DNA from: an uncultured Eubacteriales bacterium
Lineage (GTDB): Bacteria; Bacillota; Clostridia; Lachnospirales; CAMVHY01
Assembly (NCBI GenBank): GCA_948543815.1
Contig: CAOVHW010000005.1
Span: 1 to 25,137 of the forward strand
DNA length: 25,137 nt
Direction of reading: 5' to 3'
The notes under the pieces are model-generated. The model was not told the DNA's origin, searched no databases, and was given only the letters and a program-made list of their open reading frames with translations. This document shows, in pieces, positions 1 through 7,775 of the stretch. Every line of letters starts with the position of its first letter. Position 1 is the stretch's first letter. The position numbers and the translations under genes were made by a program.

Positions 1-4
1 TCCC

Positions 5-1527
<1,523 letters not shown>

Positions 1528-1628
1528 CTTTTTCATTCCTTCTAATTCCAAATTTCTATGGATTACTTCGCAGACTTTACTCAACAATTATTCAGTTTTC
1601 AATCTTCATTCTTTCACACAACTTTTTT

Positions 1629-1657
1629 ATTCTAGCACCTTTTTTCTCGTTTGTCAA
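1629..1657 (-). promoter_or_regulatory. Sigma-A promoter of the 16S rRNA gene
   Basis: On the minus strand there is a perfect -35 TTGACA (1657-1652), a 17-base spacer and a -10 TAGAAT (1634-1629). Transcription would start near 1622, giving a leader of roughly 95 bases. The leader contains GAAAACTGAATA, which resembles the antitermination or processing leader elements of Firmicute rRNA operons. The promoter lies between the tRNA cluster and the 16S gene, so rRNA can be transcribed independently of the upstream tRNAs. Confidence 0.85.
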
Positions 1658-1683
1658 GTACTAATTTTACTTTTTTTTAAACC

Positions 1684-1806
1684 GTTCTTTTTTTTGTAAA
1701 AAAAAGGAACCAAAAAAGACTTTACTATAAAAATTTTTATGCGCCCGCATAAAAATTTTTTGTTAAAGTTTCTTTTTGATTACTTTTTCTTTTCAAAGAA
1801 AAAGTA
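1684..1806. repeat. Large near-palindromic inverted repeat
   Basis: The centre is a perfect 15-bp inverted repeat (1729-1743 with 1746-1760) with only CC between the arms. Similarity between the arms continues outward imperfectly to about 1684 and 1806. The right end carries a second perfect 12-bp hairpin (1781-1792 with 1795-1806, loop TC). The unit sits in the otherwise empty 315-base gap between the 16S gene and the tRNA cluster. It could be a miniature inverted-repeat element, or paired terminators that stop tRNA-cluster transcription before the rRNA promoter. No transposase or clear target-site duplication is visible. Confidence 0.7.
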
Positions 1807-1842
1807 AAAAAATATTTTAAAGCAACTATAACAAACCATCCA

Positions 1843-1916
1843 TGGGCTCTCAGGGACTCGAACCCTGGACCGTCCGGTTATGAGCCGGATGCTCTAACCA
1901 ACTGAGCTAAAAGCCC
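1843..1916 (-). tRNA. tRNA with CAT anticodon (elongator Met or Ile2)
   Basis: A full cloverleaf can be folded: 7-bp acceptor GGGCTTT/AGAGCCC, the D-arm, an anticodon stem with loop CTCATAA, and the T-arm with GTTCGAGTC. The discriminator is A and CCA is not encoded. The CAT anticodon can mean elongator methionine, or the isoleucine tRNA whose C34 is converted to lysidine. The body resembles Firmicute tRNAs of both kinds, and I cannot decide between them by eye. It is the last tRNA of the cluster before the 16S gene. Confidence 0.93.
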
Positions 1917-1925
1917 ATAAAAAAA

Positions 1926-1999
<74 letters not shown>

Positions 2000-2008
2000 T
2001 CATAAAAA

Positions 2009-2081
2009 AGCCGATGATCGGACTCGAACCGATAACCTGCTGATTACAAGTCAGCTGCTCTGCCAATTGAGCCACATCGGC
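2009..2081 (-). tRNA. tRNA-Thr (TGT)
   Basis: It is a complete cloverleaf with acceptor GCCGATG/CATCGGC, anticodon loop CTTGTAA (anticodon TGT) and T-loop GTTCGAGTC. CCA is not encoded. The stop codon of the small upstream protein gene is only 7 bases from its 5' end, so the mRNA and the tRNA must be separated by processing of a common transcript. Confidence 0.96.
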
Positions 2082-2088
2082 AAAAAAA

Positions 2089-2391
2089 TTATTTACTCCA
2101 ATTTTTATGGCAATCTTGGCAGAAAAATGTAGTTATCATTTTTTTATCTAAATAATTACGTACAAAATACTGCGCAATGAAACCAATAACAAAAAAAGTG
2201 AACAAAAATACGGCGAGAGTAGTAAATCCTAATTTTGCAATTGAGAAACATGCAAATAAAATCATAACAAAACCTAACGCAAATAAGAATAAAATGAGAG
2301 GTTCGTTCGACTTTTTTAATCCATTGGCATCAGAAACAACAATATTAACTGAGCCACAGAAAGGACATTTTTCATTAGTTTTATTTTGCAA
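2089..2391 (-). CDS. Small zinc-ribbon membrane protein, unknown function
   Basis: About 100 residues. A CPFCGS motif lies near residue 9 and a second pair, CQDC, near the C-terminus, together a four-cysteine zinc-ribbon arrangement. Between them lie two hydrophobic segments, roughly residues 31-52 and 55-75, so the two halves of the ribbon would meet on the same side of the membrane. I chose a TTG start because GAGGTG lies 6 bases upstream of it. A GTG three codons earlier has no ribosome site. The gene is embedded in a tRNA cluster, with tRNA-Glu upstream and tRNA-Thr 7 bases after its stop, all on the same strand. It probably shares their promoter at 2511-2539. I do not recognise the family. 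Zinc-ribbon plus transmembrane proteins of this size are common uncharacterised Firmicute proteins. Confidence 0.75.
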   Translation of the reverse strand: MQNKTNEKCPFCGSVNIVVSDANGLKKSNEPLILFLFALGFVMILFACFSIAKLGFTTLAVFLFTFFVIGFIAQYFVRNYLDKKMITTFFCQDCHKNWSK

Positions 2392-2417
2392 TACAAACAC
2401 CTCAAATGAAAATGCAA

Positions 2418-2489
2418 TGACCCGTAGGAGAATTGAACTCCTGCCTCAGCCTTGAGAGGGCCGCGTCTTAGCCTCTTGACTAACGGGCC
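2418..2489 (-). tRNA. tRNA-Glu (CTC)
   Basis: The acceptor is GGCCCGT/ACGGGTC with discriminator A. The anticodon loop is CTCTCAA, giving anticodon CTC, and the T-loop is GTTCAATTC. The acceptor and overall body closely match the Bacillus tRNA-Glu type, which supports the Glu identity. CCA is not encoded. It is the first gene of the tRNA cluster, about 15 bases after the predicted transcription start. Confidence 0.93.
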
Positions 2490-2510
2490 GCATTTCTCAT
2501 CAGCTTTTCT

Positions 2511-2539
2511 ACTATATCATAATAAAATACATCTGTCAA
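2511..2539 (-). promoter_or_regulatory. Sigma-A promoter of the tRNA cluster
   Basis: On the minus strand: -35 TTGACA (2539-2534), a 17-base spacer and -10 TATAGT (2516-2511). The predicted start is near 2504, just ahead of tRNA-Glu. It lies 22 bases past the sigE stop codon, so the tRNA cluster does not depend on sporulation-specific transcription of spoIIGA-sigE. Confidence 0.85.
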
Positions 2540-2561
2540 GCCCGAAATTTTTTTTATTTTT

Positions 2562-3260
2562 TTAAGCCATTCCGGCAATTTCTTTACGTAAGCGAGTAAT
2601 AATTCTTTTTTCGAGACGCGATATATAAGATTGTGAGATACCGAGCATATCAGCGACTTCTTTTTGAGTGCGTTCTTCATCGTTACTACCAATTAATCCA
2701 TAACGTAATTGAACAATTTGGCGCTCACGATTAGTCAAATGATTTATCGCACACACTAACAATTTTTTATCAACTTGGTCTTCAATTTCAGAAGAAATCA
2801 TATCGTTATCAGTTCCTAAAATATCAGATAGAAGTAATTTATTTCCCTCACTGTCAACATTTAATGGTTCATCAATAGAGATTTCATTTTTAGTTTTAGT
2901 ATTACGGCGCAGATACATTAAGATTTCATTTTCGATACAACGTGAAGCATAAGTAGCCAATTTAATATTTTTATCGCTGCGGAAAGTATTTACCGATTTT
3001 ATAAGGCCGATAGTTCCAATTGAAATAAGGTCTTCGAGATTTATTCCGGTATTTTCAAATTTTCTAGCGATATAGACAACAAGGCGTAAATTATGTTCAA
3101 TCAATTTAGATTTTGCAGCGGCATCATTTTTTTCGAGTGCATTAATTAAATTTTTTTCTTCATCTTCAGATAATGGCGACGGTAAATTTTCATTACCACC
3201 GATATAAAAAATTGACTCCATAAATAAATTTTTAAACCAATGCAAAATTTTTTCAAACAT
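2562..3260 (-). CDS. sigE: RNA polymerase sporulation sigma factor SigE (pro-sigma-E)
   Basis: 232 residues, usual length for the family. The first ~18 residues form an amphipathic pro-sequence, followed by FYIGG, which matches the YYIGG region where SpoIIGA cleaves. Region 2 is clear (NLRLVVYIARKFENTGIN, then the EDLISIGTIGLIK core-binding segment). Region 4 has a helix-turn-helix ending ISQSYISRLEKRI. In the known system it is made inactive at the membrane and activated in the mother cell after a forespore signal, then drives the early mother-cell regulon. GGAGG lies 8 bases before the ATG. Only 12 bases separate it from spoIIGA upstream, so the two form one operon as in other spore-formers. 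The identification is based on close similarity along the whole length to the Bacillus protein as I know it. Confidence 0.97.
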   Translation of the reverse strand: MFEKILHWFKNLFMESIFYIGGNENLPSPLSEDEEKNLINALEKNDAAAKSKLIEHNLRLVVYIARKFENTGINLEDLISIGTIGLIKSVNTFRSDKNIKLATYASRCIENEILMYLRRNTKTKNEISIDEPLNVDSEGNKLLLSDILGTDNDMISSEIEDQVDKKLLVCAINHLTNRERQIVQLRYGLIGSNDEERTQKEVADMLGISQSYISRLEKRIITRLRKEIAGMA

Positions 3261-3272
3261 AATTTATCCTCC

Positions 3273-4073
3273 TTAATTTAATAAATCCGGATTAATTAAT
3301 CCATGATATGAATCAGATAATCTAAAATTACAAATACCGACAAGAATATTTGTCTTTGTTTCGGAAAAAATTTTTATGAAGTCAGGACGAAAGCAAATTA
3401 AAATCCCACTCGTATTCCCAACAGATTTAAAAGGTACGAAATTAAATTTTATTTTTGCGAGGCAAAGTTTCTCAAAATCTTTTTCACGTAAAGCAGATTG
3501 AATTTGTAGTGGAAAAATATTTTTAACTTTATCGAACTCCGCAACAATTATTGGTAAGCCGGTAATTTTATCGTACAATGAATTACCGGTATCAATTAAT
3601 GCGTTAAAAGATGAATGATTATTCCCGAGAAAAATATTTAATCGGCAAATAACTTGTCTGGATAAAATACGTTTTTTTATGTAATTGACAAATAATTTTA
3701 TAGTGACAAAGAAAATTGAAGTCGATATTATTAAAATTTTTAGTGAGAAATTTTCGATACGAAACATATATGCTATTGTCATGCCGCCAAGAATAAATGC
3801 AATAATATGTACGAGTAAAATTAATTTAGTAAGTGCGAGAAAACTATCGGGCCGAAATGCAACTATTACTCCAATTATTAAAAATATAAATGAGAACCAA
3901 ATGCTATAATTGAAATAAAAAATTGAAAGGCAATATAAAATTGTTACGACTAGTGCTCCTAAAATAATTCTGTAGAAATTAGTTTTATATCGTAAAAATT
4001 TTGATGCCGCCCAAAATATTAATAAGTCCATTACAAAATTAATGATGAAAAAAATGTCGGCATATATTTCCAT
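3273..4073 (-). CDS. spoIIGA: Sigma-E processing aspartic peptidase SpoIIGA
   Basis: 266 residues, somewhat shorter than the roughly 300 of the Bacillus protein. The N-terminal half contains about five hydrophobic transmembrane segments up to about residue 135. The C-terminal cytoplasmic half carries the catalytic motif ALIDTGNSLYD with the active Asp near residue 160, typical of the retropepsin-like protease domain. The C-terminus keeps the ILVGICN and YHGLINPDLL stretches usual for the family. It removes the pro-sequence of SigE once the forespore signal arrives. The gene starts the operon with sigE. The ATG has GGGGGA 10 bases upstream. A sigma-A-like promoter with degenerate Spo0A-box sequences lies upstream. 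Confidence 0.94.
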   Translation of the reverse strand: MEIYADIFFIINFVMDLLIFWAASKFLRYKTNFYRIILGALVVTILYCLSIFYFNYSIWFSFIFLIIGVIVAFRPDSFLALTKLILLVHIIAFILGGMTIAYMFRIENFSLKILIISTSIFFVTIKLFVNYIKKRILSRQVICRLNIFLGNNHSSFNALIDTGNSLYDKITGLPIIVAEFDKVKNIFPLQIQSALREKDFEKLCLAKIKFNFVPFKSVGNTSGILICFRPDFIKIFSETKTNILVGICNFRLSDSYHGLINPDLLN

Positions 4074-4113
4074 TGCCTAAAAATCCCCCAGACAAACTAT
4101 GTAAAATATTTTA

Positions 4114-4141
4114 ATCATAATATGAAAAAATATTTTGTCAT
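4114..4141 (-). promoter_or_regulatory. Candidate spoIIGA-sigE promoter
   Basis: On the minus strand ATGACA (4141-4136) and TATGAT (4119-4114) are separated by 16 bases, each one mismatch from consensus. Just upstream lie TTTTGTCC (4165-4158) and TGTCGGAA (4174-4167), both imperfect versions of the Spo0A box TTTTGTCGAA. In Bacillus this operon is switched on by phosphorylated Spo0A, so the position is right, but the boxes are degenerate in very A+T-rich DNA. Confidence 0.4.
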
Positions 4142-4198
4142 ATAAAAAAATATAAATGGACAAAACTTCCGACATTTTTCACTAAGGTGATAAAAAAA

Positions 4199-4708
4199 AT
4201 GAGAAAGAAACTTGACAAAAATTTTTATCAGTCTGATGCATTACAAATCGCTCCAAAATTATTAGGTAAACTTTTATGTAGAGATATTAATGGAGAAATT
4301 TTTCGCCAACGAATAATGGAAATAGAAATTTATCGAGGTGAAGAAGATACGGCATGCCATGCCCGTTTTGGTAAAACAAATCGTTCCAAAATAATGTATG
4401 AAGCCGGCGGCATCGCTTACATCTATATGATTTACGGCTTGCATTTTCTATTAAATATAGTAAGTGGGCCGCAAAATTCCCCGCAAGCAATTTTAATTCG
4501 TAGTACGGAAAATTTTAACGGCCCTGCAAAATTAACTAAAGCATTACAAATTGATAAAAATTTAAATGGTGAAAGTTTAATTGGAAATAAAATTTGGCTT
4601 GAATCCGATAATTTTATCGTAAAAAAATATGAAACATTACCACGAATCGGTATCAATTACGCCGATGATTATTACCGAAATATTCGTTGGCGCTATAAAA
4701 TTAATTGA
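4199..4708 (+). CDS. 3-methyladenine DNA glycosylase (AAG/MPG family)
   Basis: 169 residues, a little short for the family. It excises alkylated and deaminated purines (3-methyladenine, hypoxanthine) from DNA to start base-excision repair. Visible landmarks are the IMEIEIYRGEEDTACHARFG block, with the catalytic glutamate at about residue 43 and the intercalating tyrosine two residues later. GGIAYIYMIYGLHFLLNIV follows, and then AILIRS and GPAKLTKAL. The ATG was preferred over a GTG four codons earlier because that GTG is part of the AAGGTG ribosome site, 9 bases upstream of the ATG. Its last 8 bases overlap the 3' end of the convergent protease gene, both stop codons lying inside the overlap. 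No clear promoter was seen. Confidence 0.94.
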   Translation: MRKKLDKNFYQSDALQIAPKLLGKLLCRDINGEIFRQRIMEIEIYRGEEDTACHARFGKTNRSKIMYEAGGIAYIYMIYGLHFLLNIVSGPQNSPQAILIRSTENFNGPAKLTKALQIDKNLNGESLIGNKIWLESDNFIVKKYETLPRIGINYADDYYRNIRWRYKIN

Positions 4709-5846
4709 CATCGAGTAACTCTAATGCTTTTTGTAATTGCAAATCATCTTTCGGCTCTAATCCTGAAATCATCATGTCCTCAGGTAATTCAATTTTATAA
4801 TCAGGTTCAATTCCTTTGCCATTAATACAAATTCCGGCAGGCGTATAATATTTCGCGACAGTAACTTTCACCGCGCTCCCATCACGCAATGGAAATAAAT
4901 TTTGTACTAAACCTTTGCCAAAAGTTTTGCTGCCAACTAAAATCCCACGCTTCAAATCTTTTATTGCGCCTGATAAAACTTCTGACGCACTAGCACTATT
5001 ACCGTTAACCAAAACGACTAATGGAAGTTTGATATATTTGTCATCGGAATAGATAAATTTTTTGTTGCCATTTTTATCTTCGGTGTAAACGATACAATCT
5101 TTCGGCACGAGTTCATCAGCAATTTTAACTACGGAATCGAGCAAGCCACCCGGATTATTTCGCAAATCGATTATCAAACCTTTTAGATTATTTTTCGAAA
5201 TCAAATTGTAAGCATTGACAAATTGTTCATAAGTATTTTTATCAAAATTTGTTATGCGTAAATAACCGATGTTGTCAAAAACTTTATGCGAAACAGTTGG
5301 GATATCAATTTTTTCACGTACAACATTAAATTCTAAAACTTTATTATTTTTTGACGGACGTATAATTTTTATTTTTGCAGTTGTTCCTGCGGCACCTTTC
5401 AAATTTTTTACAATCTGTTCGTAATTTTCTTTTGACGCCGCCAAATTATCAACGGATAAAATTTTATCGCCGGGTAAAATTCCAGCCTTTGCTGCCGGTG
5501 AATTTTCATACGGTGAAACAATTACGAGTCGCCCATCATTTTCATCAACAGAAATTACCGTACCAATTCCAATATATTCGCCTTCAGTTTGTTCCATAAA
5601 AGATGTAAAAGTTTTTTTATCCATGTAAGATGTATATGGATCGCCTAATGAACTTAACAAACCATAATACATATAATCTTGTGCATCATTTTTGTTATAG
5701 CCATTCATATAATATTTGTCGAGTATCGAAAAAATTTGGTTAACCTTGAAACCCGCAACATTAATATTAACAGCAAAAAAATTATTAACTAAAAAAAATG
5801 CTAAAATACCTGCGAGCATCCCTAAAAAAAAATTATTTTTCTTCAT
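4701..5846 (-). CDS. S41 family C-terminal processing peptidase (CtpA/CtpB type)
   Basis: 381 residues. An N-terminal hydrophobic segment (about residues 6-24) anchors or exports it. A PDZ domain follows (about 85-170, with GIGTVI and GILPGDKILSVDN), then the S41 protease domain. The catalytic serine lies in NGNSASASEVLSGAIKD near residue 285 and the lysine in KTFGKGLVQ near 310. YLRITNF and LIIDLRNNPGG are also typical. The family cleaves protein C-termini or regulatory proteins outside the membrane; in spore-formers CtpB participates in sigma-K activation. The Bacillus-type C-terminal peptidoglycan-binding domain is absent. The start was chosen because GGAGGGAG lies 8 bases before this ATG; an in-frame ATG six codons upstream overlaps that site. 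Proximity to spoIIGA-sigE makes a sporulation role tempting, but it is unproven. Confidence 0.93.
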   Translation of the reverse strand: MKKNNFFLGMLAGILAFFLVNNFFAVNINVAGFKVNQIFSILDKYYMNGYNKNDAQDYMYYGLLSSLGDPYTSYMDKKTFTSFMEQTEGEYIGIGTVISVDENDGRLVIVSPYENSPAAKAGILPGDKILSVDNLAASKENYEQIVKNLKGAAGTTAKIKIIRPSKNNKVLEFNVVREKIDIPTVSHKVFDNIGYLRITNFDKNTYEQFVNAYNLISKNNLKGLIIDLRNNPGGLLDSVVKIADELVPKDCIVYTEDKNGNKKFIYSDDKYIKLPLVVLVNGNSASASEVLSGAIKDLKRGILVGSKTFGKGLVQNLFPLRDGSAVKVTVAKYYTPAGICINGKGIEPDYKIELPEDMMISGLEPKDDLQLQKALELLDVN

Positions 5847-5889
5847 ACTAAACACTCCCTCCATTTTAGTTTATTTTTTTATGTATGGC

Positions 5890-5918
5890 ATTATACCGGG
5901 AGGAATAAAATGAAAACA
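5890..5918 (-). promoter_or_regulatory. Possible promoter for the S41 protease
   Basis: A perfect -10 TATAAT (5895-5890, minus strand) lies 44 bases before the protease ATG. The -35 at the correct 17-base spacing, TGTTTT (5918-5913), is poor. It overlaps the start codon region of the divergent mtnN gene, so the two genes could interfere. A different sigma factor may be used. Confidence 0.3.
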
Positions 5919-6593
5919 GTCGGAATAATAGCGGCAATGCCGGAAGAACTTCAACATTTTTTAACATATATGCAAATTGAATCACAAAATAAAAATTTTT
6001 ATAAAGGAAAACTTTTTGAAGCGAATACAGTTCTTGCGCTATCAGGTATTGGAAAAGTCAATGCGGCTGCCTGCACACAAATGCTTATTGATACTTACAA
6101 AATTGATTACATAATAAATATAGGAGCAGCTGGCGCAATAAATGATAAATTAAAAATTGGTGACATTGTTGCCGCAAAAAATTTAGTTCAACATGATTTT
6201 GATGCTACGGCGTTTAATTTACAACTTGGTGAAATTCCACGCTTACAAAAAAAATTTTTTAATTGCGATAAAAAAATATTAGACACAATAAAAATTTTTG
6301 CGGAGAAAAAAAATTTAACGGATAAAATTCATTTTGGAACGATAGCAACCGGAGATAAATTTGTTTCATCAGATATCGATAAAAAATTTATCGAAAAAAA
6401 TTTTCAGGCATATTGTACTGAAATGGAAGGAGCTGCTATCGCACAAGTTTGTTTCCTAAATGAAATTCCATTTATTGCAATTCGAATCATTACCGATAAA
6501 GCAAATGATAATGCAGTAAAAAATTATAAAGAATTTGTGAATGACGCAACTAAAAATTTATTTGAACTCTTAAAATTTATTATAATGGCATAA
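5910..6593 (+). CDS. mtnN: 5'-methylthioadenosine/S-adenosylhomocysteine nucleosidase
   Basis: 227 residues, normal length. It hydrolyses methylthioadenosine and S-adenosylhomocysteine to adenine plus the thioribose sugar, recycling by-products of methylation and of polyamine synthesis. The N-terminus MKTVGIIAAMPEE carries the catalytic Glu12. Other landmarks are NIGAAGAIND, GDIV, the AT-GD-F segment near residue 148, CTEMEGAAIAQVC (substrate binding) and IRIITDKAND with the catalytic aspartate near 196. A strong GGGAGGA ribosome site precedes the ATG. It is divergent from the S41 protease and convergent with tRNA-Arg, whose 3' end lies 6 bases past its stop. A polyamine importer occurs later in the window, but the two are not adjacent. 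Confidence 0.96.
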   Translation: MKTVGIIAAMPEELQHFLTYMQIESQNKNFYKGKLFEANTVLALSGIGKVNAAACTQMLIDTYKIDYIINIGAAGAINDKLKIGDIVAAKNLVQHDFDATAFNLQLGEIPRLQKKFFNCDKKILDTIKIFAEKKNLTDKIHFGTIATGDKFVSSDIDKKFIEKNFQAYCTEMEGAAIAQVCFLNEIPFIAIRIITDKANDNAVKNYKEFVNDATKNLFELLKFIIMA

Positions 6594-6599
6594 AAAAGA

Positions 6600-6672
6600 T
6601 GCATCCTACAGGAATTGAACCTGCGACCTCTCGGTCCGGAGCCGAACGCTCTATCCGCTGAGCTAAGGATGC
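6600..6672 (-). tRNA. tRNA-Arg (CCG)
   Basis: It has acceptor GCATCCT/AGGATGC, discriminator A, anticodon loop CTCCGGA (anticodon CCG) and T-loop GTTCAATTC. CCA is not encoded. It reads the CGG codon, rare in this A+T-rich genome. A run of six T follows the 3' end closely and may serve for termination. It is transcribed alone from the promoter just upstream. Confidence 0.95.
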
Positions 6673-6681
6673 ATTTTTTTT

Positions 6682-6710
6682 ATTCTATATTCACTTTTTT
6701 TTATTGTCAA
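6682..6710 (-). promoter_or_regulatory. Sigma-A promoter of tRNA-Arg
   Basis: On the minus strand TTGACA (6710-6705) and TAGAAT (6687-6682) are separated by 17 bases. Both hexamers match those of the 16S promoter at 1629-1657. The predicted start is within about ten bases of the tRNA 5' end. Confidence 0.85.
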
Positions 6711-6749
6711 TAGTAAACTGAATTAAAACTAATAAATCTGTACATAATT

Positions 6750-6775
6750 ATAAAAGCTACTCGCTTTTATTTTTG
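6750..6775 (+). terminator. Intrinsic terminator or attenuator hairpin
   Basis: An 8-bp stem, ATAAAAGC (6750-6757) with GCTTTTAT (6763-6770), has a 5-base loop and is followed by a T run. On the plus strand it could end read-through from mtnN. It stops 3-4 bases before the GGAGG of the hydrolase gene, so it could also attenuate that gene. The stem is A+T-rich and only moderately stable. Confidence 0.5.
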
Positions 6776-6790
6776 TATGGAGGAATTTCA

Positions 6791-7741
6791 ATGCGATATA
6801 AAAAATATATTTTAGCGTCACAATTTATTTTTTTATCTGGATTAATATTAGCATTAAAAAAATCTGCCGAACTTTATAAATTAGCTGTCGCCCGTAGTGA
6901 TAAAAAATGTTTGGAAAAACTTATTGATTTATCATATGAGGAAAACTTATTGAAAAAAATTAATGCCCCACAAAATTCAAATGAGTGGGTAAAAAATGTT
7001 CCGCATCAGGAATTTTTTATCTCTTCATTTGATAACTTAAAACTTTACGGTATCGTTATAAAACAAAAAAATTACTCACCAAATTGGATAATAATTGTTC
7101 ATGGATATAATGGCTTTGGATTACAAATGCTTGATACCGCAAAAAAATTTTATGACGCTAATTTTAATATTGTGTTGCCAGATTGTCGTGGGCACGGAAA
7201 AAGTGATGGCAATTATATTGGAATGGGTTGGCACGACCGATTAGATATTCTAAAATGGATTAATTTCATCATAAAAAATAATCCGCACGCAAAAATTATT
7301 TTGTACGGATTATCAATGGGTGCCGCAACAGTTTTAATGACTGCCGGCGAAATTTTACCGACCAATATAAAATGTATAATTGAAGATTGTGGTTATACTT
7401 CTGTGCTCGATGAATTCTCATATCACTATGATAAAATTTTTGGCCTGCCACATTTCCCTCTGTTAAATTTAACAGATTTAATCTGTCAAACAAAAGCTGG
7501 CTATAAATTATCTGAAGCATCTGCCGTAAATCAATTGAAAAAATGTAAAACACCTGTTCTGTTCATTCATGGTGAAGCAGATAGATTTGTTCCAACAAAT
7601 ATGGTTTATAAACTTTATGAAAGCGCACTGTGCCCAAAAGATATTTTAATAGTTCCAAAAGCAGGCCATGGAATTTCTGCAAAAGTTGATGAAAAAAAAT
7701 ATTGGCAAAAAATTTTCGATTTCACTAATAAATATCTTTGA
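6791..7741 (+). CDS. Membrane-anchored alpha/beta hydrolase, YqkD-like
   Basis: 316 residues. An N-terminal hydrophobic segment (about 5-24) probably anchors it. The hydrolase fold follows: IIVHGYNGFG (oxyanion-hole region, about 103), DCRGHGKSDG, the nucleophile elbow YGLSMGAAT with Ser near 175, FIHGEADRFVP with the acidic residue near 263, and KAGHG with His near 292. All members of the Ser-Asp-His triad are therefore present. Substrate unknown; such extracytoplasmic hydrolases are usually esterases or lipases of undefined role. The ATG was chosen over one six codons earlier because GGAGG precedes it by 7 bases. The hairpin immediately upstream may affect its expression. Its 3' end converges on the 554-residue protein gene. 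Confidence 0.9.
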   Translation: MRYKKYILASQFIFLSGLILALKKSAELYKLAVARSDKKCLEKLIDLSYEENLLKKINAPQNSNEWVKNVPHQEFFISSFDNLKLYGIVIKQKNYSPNWIIIVHGYNGFGLQMLDTAKKFYDANFNIVLPDCRGHGKSDGNYIGMGWHDRLDILKWINFIIKNNPHAKIILYGLSMGAATVLMTAGEILPTNIKCIIEDCGYTSVLDEFSYHYDKIFGLPHFPLLNLTDLICQTKAGYKLSEASAVNQLKKCKTPVLFIHGEADRFVPTNMVYKLYESALCPKDILIVPKAGHGISAKVDEKKYWQKIFDFTNKYL

Positions 7742-7775
7742 AGAAAGTAATATATTAATTTGATTTCATTGCAAA

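Noticed and set aside
2177..2455. Open frame of 92 residues on the plus strand
   Set aside because: It is antisense to the zinc-ribbon membrane protein, whose cysteine pairs, ribosome site and hydrophobic segments are more convincing.
2480..2692. Open frame of 70 residues on the minus strand
   Set aside because: It is a second frame within the conserved 3' end of sigE and runs into tRNA-Glu.
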